A stretch of 64,000 nt of DNA from DATBLE01 sp963791425 (GCA_963791425.1 CAWBSE010000004.1:992001-1056000), one strand, 5' to 3'; shown: positions 1 through 9,694, counted from the first letter of the stretch. The notes: generated from the letters alone by a model not told the origin. Translations and numbers: made by a program.

Positions 1-1
1 C

Positions 2-1945
2 GACCACGCCTACGCCTGCCTCGAGGAGATGCGGCGGACGGTCGAGCGCGCCGGCGATGCCGCGATCGGCGAGGTCGAGGCGCTCGTGCTCGAGGCGTGG
101 GCGAACAAGCGGCTCGTCACGTTCGAGGACGCCGAGCGCGGCCTCTGCTTCGGCCGCCTCGACCTCGACGGCGTGCTGAGGCCGCTCTACGTCGGCCGCC
201 GCTGGGTGCACGAGGAGCAGACCCCGATCGTGGTCAACTGGCAGGCGCCGGCCGCGCGGGCGTTCTACACCGCGACCGTCGCCGAGCCGCTGGGAGTGGC
301 GCTCCGAAGACGGTTCCGGACCGAGGGACGGACGCTGCTCGACCTCTACGACGAACCGCTCGACGGCTCGGCCGGCGACGTCGTCCACGGCGTCGCCGAC
401 ATCCTGCTCGAGGAGCTCGAGCGCAGCCGCGACGAGCACATGCGCGACATCGTCGCGACGATCCAGACCGACCAGTACCGCCTGATCACGCGCGAGCCGG
501 TCGGCGTGCTCGTGATCCAGGGCGGGCCCGGCACCGGCAAGACCGCGGTCGGCCTCCACCGCGCGTCGTGGCTCCTCTACACCTATCGCCGGGAACTGGA
601 GCGGAGCGGCGTCCTCGTCGTCGGGCCGAACCCGGTGTTCATGGACTACATCTCGCACGTCCTGCCGATGCTCGGCGAGGAGCGGGTCGTCCAGCGCGCC
701 GTCGACCAGCTGGTCACCGGCGCCGAGGCGACCCGGAGCGACGAGGCGGACGTCGCGCGCATGAAGGGGGACGCGCGGCTGGCCGACGTGATCGCCGCCG
801 CGGGGCGCGAGCTCCCGCAACCGCCTGCCGAGCTCCTCGCCGTACGGCTCGAGGGGGTCGAGCTGCGACTCTCGCCCGACCAGGTCGGGGCGCTCGTCGC
901 CGAGGCGCAGGCCGAGTCGCCGAACCACGCCGCCGGTCGCGACCGCCTGCGTATGAAGCTCGTGCGCGCCTTCTACGACCGGTACACGGCGCGTCTCGGC
1001 GTGGCCGCGTACCACTCGTTCGACGACATCGAGGCCGCCCTCCGCACCGGCGGATTCCTGAACCGGACGCTCGACACGCTCTGGCCGAGGCCGAAGGTCG
1101 AGCAGTTCGTCCGCCGCCTGCTGACCAATCCGGAGCACCTCGCCGCGGCCGCGGACGGCGTTCTCGACGAGGAGGAGCAGCGGCTGCTCCAGTCGGGCCG
1201 TGGCAAGGGCTGGTCCGACTCCGACCTGCCGATCGTCGACGAGGCGCGGGCGCTGCTCGACGGACCGGAGCGCCCGCACGGCCACCTGATCGTCGACGAG
1301 GCGCAGGACCTGACGCCGATGCAGCTGCGGATGCTCGCCCGCCGCTCGTCGGGGGCGATCACGATCCTCGGCGACATCGCCCAGGCGGCAGGGCCGGTCG
1401 AGTACCACCGGTGGGACGAGCTGCTCGAGCACCTCGCCCCCGGCGCCGAGGTTGCGGTGGAGGAGCTGCGGCTCGCGTACCGCGTCCCCGCCGACGTGCT
1501 GGAACTGGCGCTCCCTCTGCTCCCGCTGATCGCGCCCGACGTGGCGCCGCCGATCGCGTACCGGGCAGGGGACGAGCCGCCGCGCTTCGTTCGCGCCGAG
1601 CCCGCGCACCTGGTCGCGGCCGCCGTGCGGGAGGCCGGCCGCGAGGCGGTGCGAGACGGCCGCACGGGGCTGATCGCACCCGCGGAGATCCTCGCCCAGA
1701 TCGAGCCGTTGCTACCGCACCCGGACACGGCGTTCGACGAGATGTCCGGGCAGATCCAGGCGCTGACTCCGCGGCAAGCGAAGGGCCTCGAGTTCGACCG
1801 GGTCGTGCTCGTCGAGCCCGCCCACATCGCTGCAGGCGGGATCGAGGGGCTCCGAGGTCTCTACGTCGCGCTCACGCGGGCGACGAAGACGCTCGTGATC
1901 GTGCACGCGGAGCCGCTCCCGGAGCAGCTCCGCGCTGTTGTGTAG
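2..1945 (+). CDS. HelD/HelR-like UvrD-family helicase (5' partial)
   Basis: Superfamily 1 helicase of the HelD type. Known members bind RNA polymerase and clear stalled or antibiotic-bound complexes using ATP. The reading frame is open back to the window edge and the residues before the first ATG are still protein-like (DHAYACLEEM), so the true start lies upstream. Counted from the ATG at 29, Walker A is GGPGTGKT at about residues 165-172, followed by the HelD-typical AVGLHR stretch. Walker B is the VDEAQD motif near residue 425, and the C-terminal ALTRATK motif VI is near the end. The extra domain between motifs I and II has the size usual for HelD. It ends 3 bases before the stop of the convergent DEAD-box gene. 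Confidence 0.85.
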   Translation, partial: DHAYACLEEMRRTVERAGDAAIGEVEALVLEAWANKRLVTFEDAERGLCFGRLDLDGVLRPLYVGRRWVHEEQTPIVVNWQAPAARAFYTATVAEPLGVALRRRFRTEGRTLLDLYDEPLDGSAGDVVHGVADILLEELERSRDEHMRDIVATIQTDQYRLITREPVGVLVIQGGPGTGKTAVGLHRASWLLYTYRRELERSGVLVVGPNPVFMDYISHVLPMLGEERVVQRAVDQLVTGAEATRSDEADVARMKGDARLADVIAAAGRELPQPPAELLAVRLEGVELRLSPDQVGALVAEAQAESPNHAAGRDRLRMKLVRAFYDRYTARLGVAAYHSFDDIEAALRTGGFLNRTLDTLWPRPKVEQFVRRLLTNPEHLAAAADGVLDEEEQRLLQSGRGKGWSDSDLPIVDEARALLDGPERPHGHLIVDEAQDLTPMQLRMLARRSSGAITILGDIAQAAGPVEYHRWDELLEHLAPGAEVAVEELRLAYRVPADVLELALPLLPLIAPDVAPPIAYRAGDEPPRFVRAEPAHLVAAAVREAGREAVRDGRTGLIAPAEILAQIEPLLPHPDTAFDEMSGQIQALTPRQAKGLEFDRVVLVEPAHIAAGGIEGLRGLYVALTRATKTLVIVHAEPLPEQLRAVV

Positions 1946-1948
1946 TCG

Positions 1949-3121
<1,173 letters not shown>

Positions 3122-3133
3122 TGAGTTGTTCGA

Positions 3134-3170
3134 CTCCTTGTTTCGGGATTCGAGACGACCGACCCGAAAC
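3134..3170 (-). promoter_or_regulatory. Ribosome site and 8-bp hairpin upstream of the DEAD-box gene
   Basis: AAGGAG (3134-3139 on this strand) precedes the helicase ATG. Immediately upstream, GTTTCGGG and CCCGAAAC (3140-3147 and 3163-3170) form a perfect 8-bp stem with a 15-base loop that abuts the ribosome site. Seen directly. A role in regulating helicase translation is inference. Confidence 0.4.
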
Positions 3171-3506
3171 GCCATCTCGGCAAACCCGAGGGGAGGAACA
3201 GGAAGCTCAATCTCACGGGACGACCCAGTGCCGTCCGTTCCAACAAGGTAGCAAGAACACCGGTCGCACCGGAAAGTTTCCGCTCTTTGCGGCATTCCCT
3301 TCCGCAGGGGCCTTGTCAGACCCGCGTCGATTCCGTAGGTTCCCGTGTGCAGCGAGCACGGAGCGGGAGTAAGTCGAAGCCGCATCTGAGGGTTGTACGG
3401 GGAAGGCCGCAAGGCCCAGTCGGAAAGCCAGCAGGAGCGGTGGATGAAACCGCCACCGGCTCGCTGAATCTTTAGAAGCGCCCTCTCGCCAGGGCGCTTC
3501 TTTTTT
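3171..3506 (+). ncRNA. Candidate structured RNA ending in an intrinsic terminator
   Basis: There is no credible protein frame here, but on the plus strand there is a run of short perfect stems. CTCGG/CCGAG is at 3176-3190, GGACG/CGTCC at 3218-3236 and CCGGT-CGC-ACCGG at 3260-3272. CCGC/GCGG is at 3280-3292, CCGTG/CACGG at 3343-3361 nested inside CCCGC/GCGGG (3321-3367), and GGCC-GCAA-GGCC with a GNRA loop at 3405-3416. A 9-bp bulged stem GAGC.GGTGG/CCACC.GGCTC (3435-3462) comes last, followed by the terminator. I could not match it to RNase P, tmRNA, SRP RNA or a riboswitch consensus I know. It could be a stand-alone RNA or a leader of the MMPL gene that starts 40 bases after the T-run. The 5' end is not determined. 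Confidence 0.5.
3475..3506 (+). terminator. Strong intrinsic terminator
   Basis: A perfect 10-bp stem GAAGCGCCCT/AGGGCGCTTC with a 6-base loop is followed directly by six T on the plus strand. The minus strand has no T-run after the stem, so the terminator acts only on plus-strand transcription entering from the hairpin-rich region. Confidence 0.85.
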
Positions 3507-3546
3507 GGCCAAGACCGGCTGCGTGCCGCGGAATACACTCGCCGCG

Positions 3547-5679
3547 ATGAGGCCGGTAACGGTGATCGGGCGTTGGAGCACCCGGCGCCCCTGGCTTGCG
3601 ATCACCTGCTGGCTGGCGTTCGTCGCCCTCGCCATCGGCTCCCTCGTCGCCACCGGAACGCAGACCCTGGACAACGGCGCTCTCGGCGAGTCTGCGCGCG
3701 GCTACCGGCTCATCGACGAGAACGGCCTCTGGCCCGCCCCACACGAGCTCGCGTACCTGCACAGCGACACGTTGGCGGTTCAGGATCCACCGTTCCGGTC
3801 GGCGATCCAGGACGTCGTCGGCCGCGTGAACGGCGACGGCGACGTCCTGAGCCCGCTCGCGTCCGATGGGAAGCTGCTCGTCGCGCGCGGCGGCCACTCG
3901 GCCCTCGTGGTCGTCACGCTCGGCAACGTCCGCGCCTCCGACGTGCGCGCGCACATCCTCGGCGCGCGGTCGGCGAACCCGAACGTGACAATCGACGAGA
4001 CGGGCGACATCACCGCGAGCGACGAGCTCGACAAGCAGGGAAACGGCGATCTCCATCGCGCCGAGCTCCTGTCCGTGCCCGTGACGCTGCTCGTGCTGCT
4101 GTTCGCGTTCGGGGCGATCGTCGCGGCGAGCGTCCCTGTCCTGCTGGCGGTGACCGTCGTCCTCGCCGCTGTGGGCATTCAGGGGCCGACCAGCCAGATC
4201 TTCGCTGTCGACGACGCCGCCCGCGTCGTCCTCGTCCTGATCGGGATGGCCGTGGGGGTCGACTATGCGCTCTTCTACATCGTTCGCTCGCGAGAGGAGC
4301 GGGGGCGCGGGCTGGCCTCCCACGAGGCGCTCGAGCGCACGGCCCACACGTCCGGACGAACGGTGGTCGTCTCGGGAACGACGGTGATCATCGCCATGGC
4401 CGGCCTCTTCATCGTCCACGCGAAGACGTTCGACAGCCTGGCCGCAGCAACGATCAGCGTCGTCGCCTGCGCCGTCGTCGCGTCGGTGACCGTGCTGCCG
4501 GCCGTGCTCGAGCTGCTCGGGCCGCGGATCGACAGGGGCCGGATCCCCCACCTGCCGCACCTCCAGACCGAGCGCAGCCACTCCCGCTTCTGGACCGGGG
4601 TCGTCGACCGCGTCCTGCGCCGGCCGGCGTTGTCGTGTGCGCTCTCGGCCGGCCTGCTGATCGCGCTCGCCGTCCCCGCGCTGTGGCTGCGGCTCGCCTC
4701 GCCCGACGAGACGGCGCTCGCCCCGAAAAGCCTTCCCGCCCTGCACACGTTCGCGGTCGTCCGGCACGATTTTGCCTTCACCTCCGAGCCGGCGGTGGTC
4801 GTGGCAACGGTCCCCCCGGGTCACTCCGGCGAGCTGTTCGACGCAATGGAGCGGCTGCAGACGCTCGCATTCACCCACGGCATCTCGCAACCGCCCGCAC
4901 AGCGCACGGGGAGCGCGGACGGAACCGCGGCTGCGCTCTTCCTCCCGCTCTCCGGGACCGGCGACAACGCGTCGAGCCGGCGCGCGATCACGGTCCTCCG
5001 GGACGAGCTCATCCCGCAGACGGTCGGCCGGATTCCGGGTGTGCAGGTTGCCGTCACCGGCAACGTCGCCGAGGACGTCGACTTCACGCGCCAACTCGAC
5101 CGGGGGCTGCCGTATGTCCTCGCGTTCGTCTTTCTGTTCGCGTTCGTCGTCCTGCTGTTCGCATTTCGCTCGATCGTCGTCCCGGTGAAGGCGATCGTGC
5201 TCAACCTGCTCTCGGTCGGTGCCGCCTACGGCGTGCTCGTGCTCGTGTTCGAGCACCGCTGGGCGGAGCCGATCCTCGGGTTCACGTCGAACGGGACGAT
5301 CATCTCGTGGCTTCCACTGATGATGTTCGTCCTCCTCTTCGGGCTGTCGATGGACTACCACGTGTTCATCCTCAGCCGCGTCCGCGAGGGCATCGACGAC
5401 GGGATGACGAACGACGACGCCGTCCGCTACGGGATCACGGCGACGGCAGGGGTGGTCACGAGCGCCGCACTCGTCATGGTCGGCGTGTTCGCGCTCTTCG
5501 GCACGCTCTCGTACCTTCACCTCAAGGAGGCCGGCGTCGGACTGGCCACCGCAGTGCTGATCGACGCGACGATCATCCGCGCCGTGCTCCTTCCGGCGTC
5601 CATGAAGCTGCTCGGCGACTGGAACTGGTACCTCCCGCGGGTGCTGGAGCGCCCCGTCGGCGGGAAGCGCTCGCGCTAG
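3547..5679 (+). CDS. MMPL-family RND transporter
   Basis: Membrane transporter of the MMPL class, about 710 aa, which usually exports lipids or hydrophobic compounds using the proton gradient. It shows the expected two-fold layout: one N-terminal helix, an extracytoplasmic loop, then a block of helices with the motif GMAVGVDYALF near residue 240. A second loop and a second helix block carrying GLSMDYHVFI near residue 600 follow. The two GxxxDY-type motifs hold the residues that relay protons in this family. ATG at 3547 was chosen over an in-frame TTG that falls inside the upstream terminator. The stop codon overlaps that of the convergent lipoprotein gene. Substrate unknown. Confidence 0.88.
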   Translation: MRPVTVIGRWSTRRPWLAITCWLAFVALAIGSLVATGTQTLDNGALGESARGYRLIDENGLWPAPHELAYLHSDTLAVQDPPFRSAIQDVVGRVNGDGDVLSPLASDGKLLVARGGHSALVVVTLGNVRASDVRAHILGARSANPNVTIDETGDITASDELDKQGNGDLHRAELLSVPVTLLVLLFAFGAIVAASVPVLLAVTVVLAAVGIQGPTSQIFAVDDAARVVLVLIGMAVGVDYALFYIVRSREERGRGLASHEALERTAHTSGRTVVVSGTTVIIAMAGLFIVHAKTFDSLAAATISVVACAVVASVTVLPAVLELLGPRIDRGRIPHLPHLQTERSHSRFWTGVVDRVLRRPALSCALSAGLLIALAVPALWLRLASPDETALAPKSLPALHTFAVVRHDFAFTSEPAVVVATVPPGHSGELFDAMERLQTLAFTHGISQPPAQRTGSADGTAAALFLPLSGTGDNASSRRAITVLRDELIPQTVGRIPGVQVAVTGNVAEDVDFTRQLDRGLPYVLAFVFLFAFVVLLFAFRSIVVPVKAIVLNLLSVGAAYGVLVLVFEHRWAEPILGFTSNGTIISWLPLMMFVLLFGLSMDYHVFILSRVREGIDDGMTNDDAVRYGITATAGVVTSAALVMVGVFALFGTLSYLHLKEAGVGLATAVLIDATIIRAVLLPASMKLLGDWNWYLPRVLERPVGGKRSR

Positions 5680-6086
5680 AGCCGGACGACGAACCAGCCG
5701 CCGACGTTGTCGCAGCGCACGATCCCCGGCCCCTCATGGACATACGTGTAGACCGGCAGCCGGTTGTACGTGAGCTGCAGCGTCCCGTCGGGGCGGCGCA
5801 CCGCGCCGAAGGTGCCCTTGATCCCGGCGACACGGGCCGGGACGCCGGCCGCCGAGCGGACGAGCAGCGGCGGCCAGAGCTTCGCGCAGGCGCCGGTGCA
5901 CTTGACCTTGAAACCCGCGCGCTTCTCGGCGTTCCAGTAGTAGAGCGCCTGGCGGTCCGAGCGGGCGAGTACCGGCCCGAAGCCGGTGACCCTGATCTTC
6001 AGGACGGGCGCGCGGGACGCCGACGGCGACGCGCCCGCCGGGATGCCGAGCGTGACCACGAGCAGGAGGAGCACGAAGCGCTTCAC
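5676..6086 (-). CDS. Secreted repeat (COG4315-type) protein
   Basis: Exported 136-aa protein with a signal peptide (MKRF, hydrophobic stretch, ASPSAS) and no clear lipobox cysteine. The body resembles the COG4315 secreted repeat: LYYW near residue 48, a CTGACAKLWPPL segment where the two cysteines flank GA, and a later YNRLPVYTY segment that normally precedes the second repeat. Function of the family is unknown. It is the last gene of an operon with an ECF sigma factor and its anti-sigma factor, and its ATG overlaps the anti-sigma stop as ATGA. It may therefore be a target or a sensor partner of that pair (inference). Confidence 0.7.
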   Translation of the reverse strand: MKRFVLLLLVVTLGIPAGASPSASRAPVLKIRVTGFGPVLARSDRQALYYWNAEKRAGFKVKCTGACAKLWPPLLVRSAAGVPARVAGIKGTFGAVRRPDGTLQLTYNRLPVYTYVHEGPGIVRCDNVGGWFVVRL

Positions 6087-6337
6087 GGCCGGCGGAACTC
6101 CCGGAACGCATCGAGCAGACCAGCCCGGAGATCGGGCGGAAGCTCGTCCGCGTCGATCGTCCCGGCGACGCGGATCGTCGCCTCGATCTGCTCGAGGTAG
6201 TGCGTGCAGTGCGGGCAGCCGGCGAGGTGCGCCTCGAACGCGGCGTGAAGCTCGGCGTCCATCGCCCCCTCGAGGTAGTCGGTGACGAGCTCGACGATCT
6301 CCTGGCAGGCGAGGTCTCTGACGGTCGATGTGCTCAT
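6083..6337 (-). CDS. Zinc-finger anti-sigma factor
   Basis: 84-aa anti-sigma factor of the zf-HC2 type. The conserved HxxxCxxC zinc motif is visible as HLAGCPHC near residue 38, after an N-terminal CQEIVELVTDYLEG segment typical of these proteins. There is no transmembrane helix, so it is a soluble anti-sigma factor of the RsrA/ChrR-like kind, which commonly respond to oxidative or thiol stress. Its ATG overlaps the sigma factor stop (ATGA) and its stop overlaps the next ATG, so the three genes are translationally coupled. Confidence 0.85.
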   Translation of the reverse strand: MSTSTVRDLACQEIVELVTDYLEGAMDAELHAAFEAHLAGCPHCTHYLEQIEATIRVAGTIDADELPPDLRAGLLDAFREFRRP

Positions 6338-7011
6338 GGCTGCTCCAGGTACTCCTCGAACGCGGCCCGGACCTTCGCCCGGGCGCGGTGGAGGAGCACC
6401 CGTTGATTTGTCTCCGAGACGCCGAGAATGTTGCAGGCCTCCTCGGCCGAAAGGCCCTCGACGTCGCGCAGGGTGATCACCGCGCGCTGGTTGTCCGGCA
6501 GAGCTGCGATCGCCCGCTCGACCGTCCGTCGCGCCTCGCCCGCGAGCAGCCGCTCCTCCGGGACGCCGCGCGGCGGCGCGCTCCACTCCCCGCCGCGGCC
6601 GAAACGGTCGATGTCGACCGCCGTGTCCGCCTCGTCCCCGTCCGCGGCGAGCGAGGAGAACGGCAGCGTCCGCCCCTCGCGCTGCCCCCGCGTCTTGGCC
6701 TTGTTCGTCAGGATCCGGAAGAGCCACGTCTTCAGCGACGAGCGCCCCTCGAACCGCTCGAGCCCGGTGTAGACCGCCAGCCACGTGTCCGCGACGACCT
6801 CCTCGGCGACCGCCCGCGTCGAGACGTAGAGCTGAGCGACGCGGAGCAGCGACGCGCCGTACTTGTCGACGAGCGCCGCGAAGGCCTGCCCGTCGCCGGA
6901 GCGCAGCAGGCGGAGAAGCTCCGCATCCTCGTCGGGTGTGCGTTCTGGGGGCAGTCCGGTCGCCGTGCAGCGACGATACAGGGACGACCGGAACGGGTAG
7001 GAGCACGCCAT
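6334..7011 (-). CDS. ECF RNA polymerase sigma factor
   Basis: About 225 aa with both sigma domains. Region 2 is visible as FAALVDKYGASLLRVA followed by DTWLAVYTGLERF and LKTWLFRI. Region 4 is visible as IAALPDNQRAVITLRDVEGLS, with the helix-turn-helix EEACNILGVSETNQRVLLHRARAKV. It heads an operon with its anti-sigma factor and a secreted protein. The ATG used overlaps the start of the divergent cupin gene by 2 bases, so the first 20-25 residues, which do not look like sigma region 2, may not be translated. No clearer start codon with a ribosome site was found. Confidence 0.88.
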   Translation of the reverse strand: MACSYPFRSSLYRRCTATGLPPERTPDEDAELLRLLRSGDGQAFAALVDKYGASLLRVAQLYVSTRAVAEEVVADTWLAVYTGLERFEGRSSLKTWLFRILTNKAKTRGQREGRTLPFSSLAADGDEADTAVDIDRFGRGGEWSAPPRGVPEERLLAGEARRTVERAIAALPDNQRAVITLRDVEGLSAEEACNILGVSETNQRVLLHRARAKVRAAFEEYLEQP

Positions 7012-7360
7012 GACAGACGTAACCGTGAAGACGATCGACGAGTTCGAGGACTACGGCGGCCAGTTCTTCTACGCCGGCAAGGGGCTCGGAGTGACCGGGT
7101 GGGCGATGAACGTCGAACGGCTCCCCGCCGGCTGGGCGGACTTCCCCGACCACGACCACGCAGAGGACGAGCAGGAGGAGGTCTACATCGTGCTCGAGGG
7201 CGATGCCGTCCTCGAGGCGGGCGGCGAGCAGTGGACGCTCACGCCCGGCACGTTCGCCCGCGTCGGCGCCGACCAGAAGCGGAAGATCACGCCGGGAGCG
7301 TCGGGCGTGACCATCGTCGCGCTCGGAGGGAAGCCGGGGACGGTCGAGCCCCGCGGGTAA
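7010..7360 (+). CDS. Cupin-domain protein
   Basis: 116-aa small beta-barrel protein. Cupin motif 1 is recognisable in HDHAEDEQEEVYIVLEG (about residues 48-65), with the two metal-type histidines and a glutamate, and motif 2 in the LTPGTFARVGAD segment. The start has a GGTAGGAG ribosome site. It is divergent from the ECF sigma factor gene and shares the start region with it. Single-domain cupins of this type have many roles and no substrate can be assigned. Confidence 0.8.
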   Translation: MTDVTVKTIDEFEDYGGQFFYAGKGLGVTGWAMNVERLPAGWADFPDHDHAEDEQEEVYIVLEGDAVLEAGGEQWTLTPGTFARVGADQKRKITPGASGVTIVALGGKPGTVEPRG

Positions 7361-7376
7361 CGGCAAACCTACGATC

Positions 7377-7514
7377 GTGGGAGGCCCCGACGCAATTCGA
7401 CGCAAGGTGGGTCTCGACCTGTCGCAGCGGGGCTGGATCTACCACGCCGGCCGCCACGGCACCTGGCTCAACCAGGATGACGTGACCGCGGCCCCCAGCG
7501 GCGACATTCGCTAG
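7377..7514 (+). CDS. Possible small protein (45 aa)
   Basis: A GTG-started frame of 45 codons with genome-typical third-position GC. It contains an aromatic-rich segment GWIYHAGRHGTWLNQ and ends 22 bases before a hairpin. There is no family match and no clear ribosome site. It could be the truncated end of a longer gene or chance. Confidence 0.25.
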   Translation: MGGPDAIRRKVGLDLSQRGWIYHAGRHGTWLNQDDVTAAPSGDIR

Positions 7515-7535
7515 TCCGGCAAGGTTCACCTGCTC

Positions 7536-7557
7536 GGGAGGGCCTTCATGCCCTCCC
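7536..7557. terminator. GC-rich hairpin before thymidine kinase
   Basis: GGGAGGGC-CTTCAT-GCCCTCCC, a perfect 8-bp stem, lies between the small frame and the thymidine kinase gene. There is no T-run on either side, so it is a weak terminator candidate or a leader hairpin. Confidence 0.3.
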
Positions 7558-7598
7558 GCGCACGTGCCGTCGGACCGCGCTGCAAGAATCGCTGTCCC

Positions 7599-8192
7599 GT
7601 GAGTGCCCTACCGCAACGTCTCGCCTCCGCTGCCCGCCCGCACGGCCAGCTCGAGCTGATCTGTGGGCCGATGTTCAGCGGTAAGAGCGAGGAGCTGATG
7701 CGACGACTGCGCCGCGTCGGCTACGCCCGGAAGACGGCGATCCTCGTCAAGCCGGCGATCGACGACCGCTACAGCGTCGACGAGGTGGTCAGCCACGAGG
7801 GCCAGCGGATGGCGGCGCGGGTCGTGCGCACGCCCGACGCGATCCTCCAGCTCGCGACCGGTGCCGACGTCGTCGGCGTGGACGAGGGGCAGTTCCTCGA
7901 CAACTCGCTGATCGACGTCTGCGAGGCGCTCGTCGAGCGCGGTGTCCGGGTCGTGATCGCGGGGCTCGACATGGACTACCGCCAGGAGCCGTTCGGCCCG
8001 ATGCCCCGCCTCCTGGCGATGGCCGACGAGGTGGCGAAGCTGAAGGCGGTCTGCCATTCGTGCGGCGAGGCGGCGATGTACACGCAGCGCCTCGTCGACG
8101 GCTCGCCGGCGCCGTTCAGCGGCGAGACGGTCGTGATCGGCGGTCTCGATTCGTACGAGGCCCGCTGCCGCGGCTGCTTCCAGCCCGGTTAG
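7599..8192 (+). CDS. tdk: Thymidine kinase
   Basis: ATP-dependent phosphorylation of thymidine to dTMP in the salvage pathway. From the GTG start, the P-loop is GPMFSGKS (residues 23-30), followed by SEELMRRLRR. The catalytic-region DEGQF is present, as is a lasso-type GLDMDYRQEPFG segment. The structural zinc is held by a CHSC pair and a C-terminal CRGC pair. The length, about 197 aa, is normal for the type II (TK1-like) family. GTG at 7599 was chosen because the upstream in-frame ATG would put a hairpin inside the coding sequence and adds residues unlike the family. Confidence 0.92.
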   Translation: MSALPQRLASAARPHGQLELICGPMFSGKSEELMRRLRRVGYARKTAILVKPAIDDRYSVDEVVSHEGQRMAARVVRTPDAILQLATGADVVGVDEGQFLDNSLIDVCEALVERGVRVVIAGLDMDYRQEPFGPMPRLLAMADEVAKLKAVCHSCGEAAMYTQRLVDGSPAPFSGETVVIGGLDSYEARCRGCFQPG

Positions 8193-8215
8193 CCGGCCGC
8201 AGCTACCATCGGAAG

Positions 8216-8989
8216 GTGGGTCGCAGGAGTCGCTTCGCCGTTGTGCTCGCCGCCGTCGTCGGACTGGCGGTCGTGGCAGGCGGCGCCGGCGCCGCAGCGG
8301 ACTCGCCACTGGTCGACAAGACCTGGCGACTGACCTCGCTCCGCGGCGCCAAGCCGGTCGCCGGGACGACCGTCACCCTCGCGTTCGGCGCCGACGGCAG
8401 GGTCTCCGGCACGGGCGGATGCAACTCGTTCGGGGGGCCGTACACCGCGACGCGCGTCCGGGTCAGGATCTCGTCGCTCATCTCCACACAGATGGCCTGC
8501 GCCACCGGGATCATGAACCAGGAGCAGAAGTACCTCCAGACGCTCGAGGCAGCCCGCCTTTACGGCGTCCGGGGCACCACGCTCACGCTCCGGTCGAGCT
8601 TCGGGCGGGCGCTCGCGGTCTTCACGGTGGAGTCGCAGGCACTGGCCGGCACCCACTGGAAGGTCGTCCAGTTCAACAACGGCAAGCAGGCCGTGGTCGG
8701 CACGCTGGCCGGCACGACGCTGACCGCCGCGTTCGGCAAGGACGGGATGCTCACCGGCTCGGCCGGCTGCAACACCTACTCGGCGACCTACAAGGCGACC
8801 ACGCCGAAGCTCGCGATCGGCCCGGCCGCCGCGACGCGGAAATTCTGTTCCACGCCGGCAGGCGTGATGGATCAGGAGTCGGCGTACCTCGCCGCGCTCG
8901 GGACCGTCGCGACCTACCACATCGTTGGCCCACGGCTCGATCTGCTGACGGCGAAGGGCACGATCGCCGTCGCCCTGACCCGGTCGTAG
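8216..8989 (+). CDS. Secreted protein with two META (HslJ-like) domains
   Basis: 257 aa. The N-terminal helix and AGAAADSP cleavage region indicate export. Two META/HslJ domains follow in tandem, each starting with a W-containing strand (TWRL, THWKV) and carrying the hallmark GCNS/GCNT turn (GTGGCNSFGGPY and GSAGCNTYSATY), a cysteine later (MACATG, KFCSTP) and the E-x-x-Y/L helix. E. coli HslJ is linked to novobiocin resistance, but the general role is unknown. The GTG start has AAGG just upstream, 25 bases after the tdk stop, so it may be cotranscribed with tdk. Confidence 0.75.
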   Translation: MGRRSRFAVVLAAVVGLAVVAGGAGAAADSPLVDKTWRLTSLRGAKPVAGTTVTLAFGADGRVSGTGGCNSFGGPYTATRVRVRISSLISTQMACATGIMNQEQKYLQTLEAARLYGVRGTTLTLRSSFGRALAVFTVESQALAGTHWKVVQFNNGKQAVVGTLAGTTLTAAFGKDGMLTGSAGCNTYSATYKATTPKLAIGPAAATRKFCSTPAGVMDQESAYLAALGTVATYHIVGPRLDLLTAKGTIAVALTRS

Positions 8990-9038
8990 CCTCCGGCGCG
9001 GCGGCGGAGGACACGCCCGCGCTACCCTTCCGGCGACC

Positions 9039-9689
9039 ATGCGATCGAGGATCCTGCTCCTCAGCGTCGCGCTCGTCGCCGCACTCGGCGCCTCGTCCGC
9101 ACACGGCAGCGGCAGGTTCAGCGCCCGCGTGACGAACCCGTGGTTTCCGCTCACACCCGGAACCACCTACACCTACATCGGTGTGAAGGACGGCCAGCCG
9201 TCGCGTGAGCTCCTCACCGTCACGCACCGGACGAGGATGGTCGCAGGCGCACCCTGCGTCGTGGTCGACGATCGCCTCTGGCTTTCCGGAAAGCTCGAGG
9301 AGCGGACGACAGACTGGTACTCCCAGGACGCGGCGGGCAACGTCTGGTACTTCGGCGAGCAGACGGCGGAACTCGACGCGAAGGGACACGTGACCAGCAC
9401 CGAGGGCACCTGGCAGGCGGGCGTCGACGGCGCGAAGCCGGGGATCTTCATGCCCGCCCACCCCCACGCCGGACAGTCGGGGCAGCAGGAGTACTACAAG
9501 GCCCAGGCAGAGGACCACTTCCGCGTCGTCGGTTACCTCGGCGCGAACGCACTCCTCACCGAGGAGTGGACGCCGCTGGAGCCCGGCGTCCTCGACCACA
9601 AGCTCTACGTGCGCGGAACCGGCACGGTGCTGGAGCGGACGGTCAAGGGCGGCGACGAGCTGAACGAGCTCGTCTCCTTCCGGCGCTAG
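9039..9689 (+). CDS. Secreted protein of unknown function
   Basis: 216-aa exported protein with a clear signal peptide (MRSRILLLSVALVAALGASSA). The mature part begins with the phrase NPWFPLTPGTTYTY and is rich in beta-strand sequence and aromatic residues, including a GNVWYFGE segment. I recognise this as a recurrent actinobacterial hypothetical family but know no function. It sits between the META protein and a convergent MFS exporter. Confidence 0.7.
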   Translation: MRSRILLLSVALVAALGASSAHGSGRFSARVTNPWFPLTPGTTYTYIGVKDGQPSRELLTVTHRTRMVAGAPCVVVDDRLWLSGKLEERTTDWYSQDAAGNVWYFGEQTAELDAKGHVTSTEGTWQAGVDGAKPGIFMPAHPHAGQSGQQEYYKAQAEDHFRVVGYLGANALLTEEWTPLEPGVLDHKLYVRGTGTVLERTVKGGDELNELVSFRR

Positions 9690-9694
9690 AGCCT

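Noticed and set aside
3171..3506. RNase P RNA, tmRNA, SRP RNA, T-box or cobalamin riboswitch
   Set aside because: The GAGGAAAGTCC and AGACAGAA strings of RNase P, the tRNA-like ends and tag frame of tmRNA, the GGAAGG...AGCAG loop of SRP RNA, and the conserved T-box and B12 strings are not present. The GGTGGATGAAACCGCC stretch only superficially resembles a T-box antiterminator.
3472..5520. 682-codon minus-strand frame opposite the MMPL gene
   Set aside because: High-GC shadow of the MMPL codons; Arg/Asp/His-rich with no motif.
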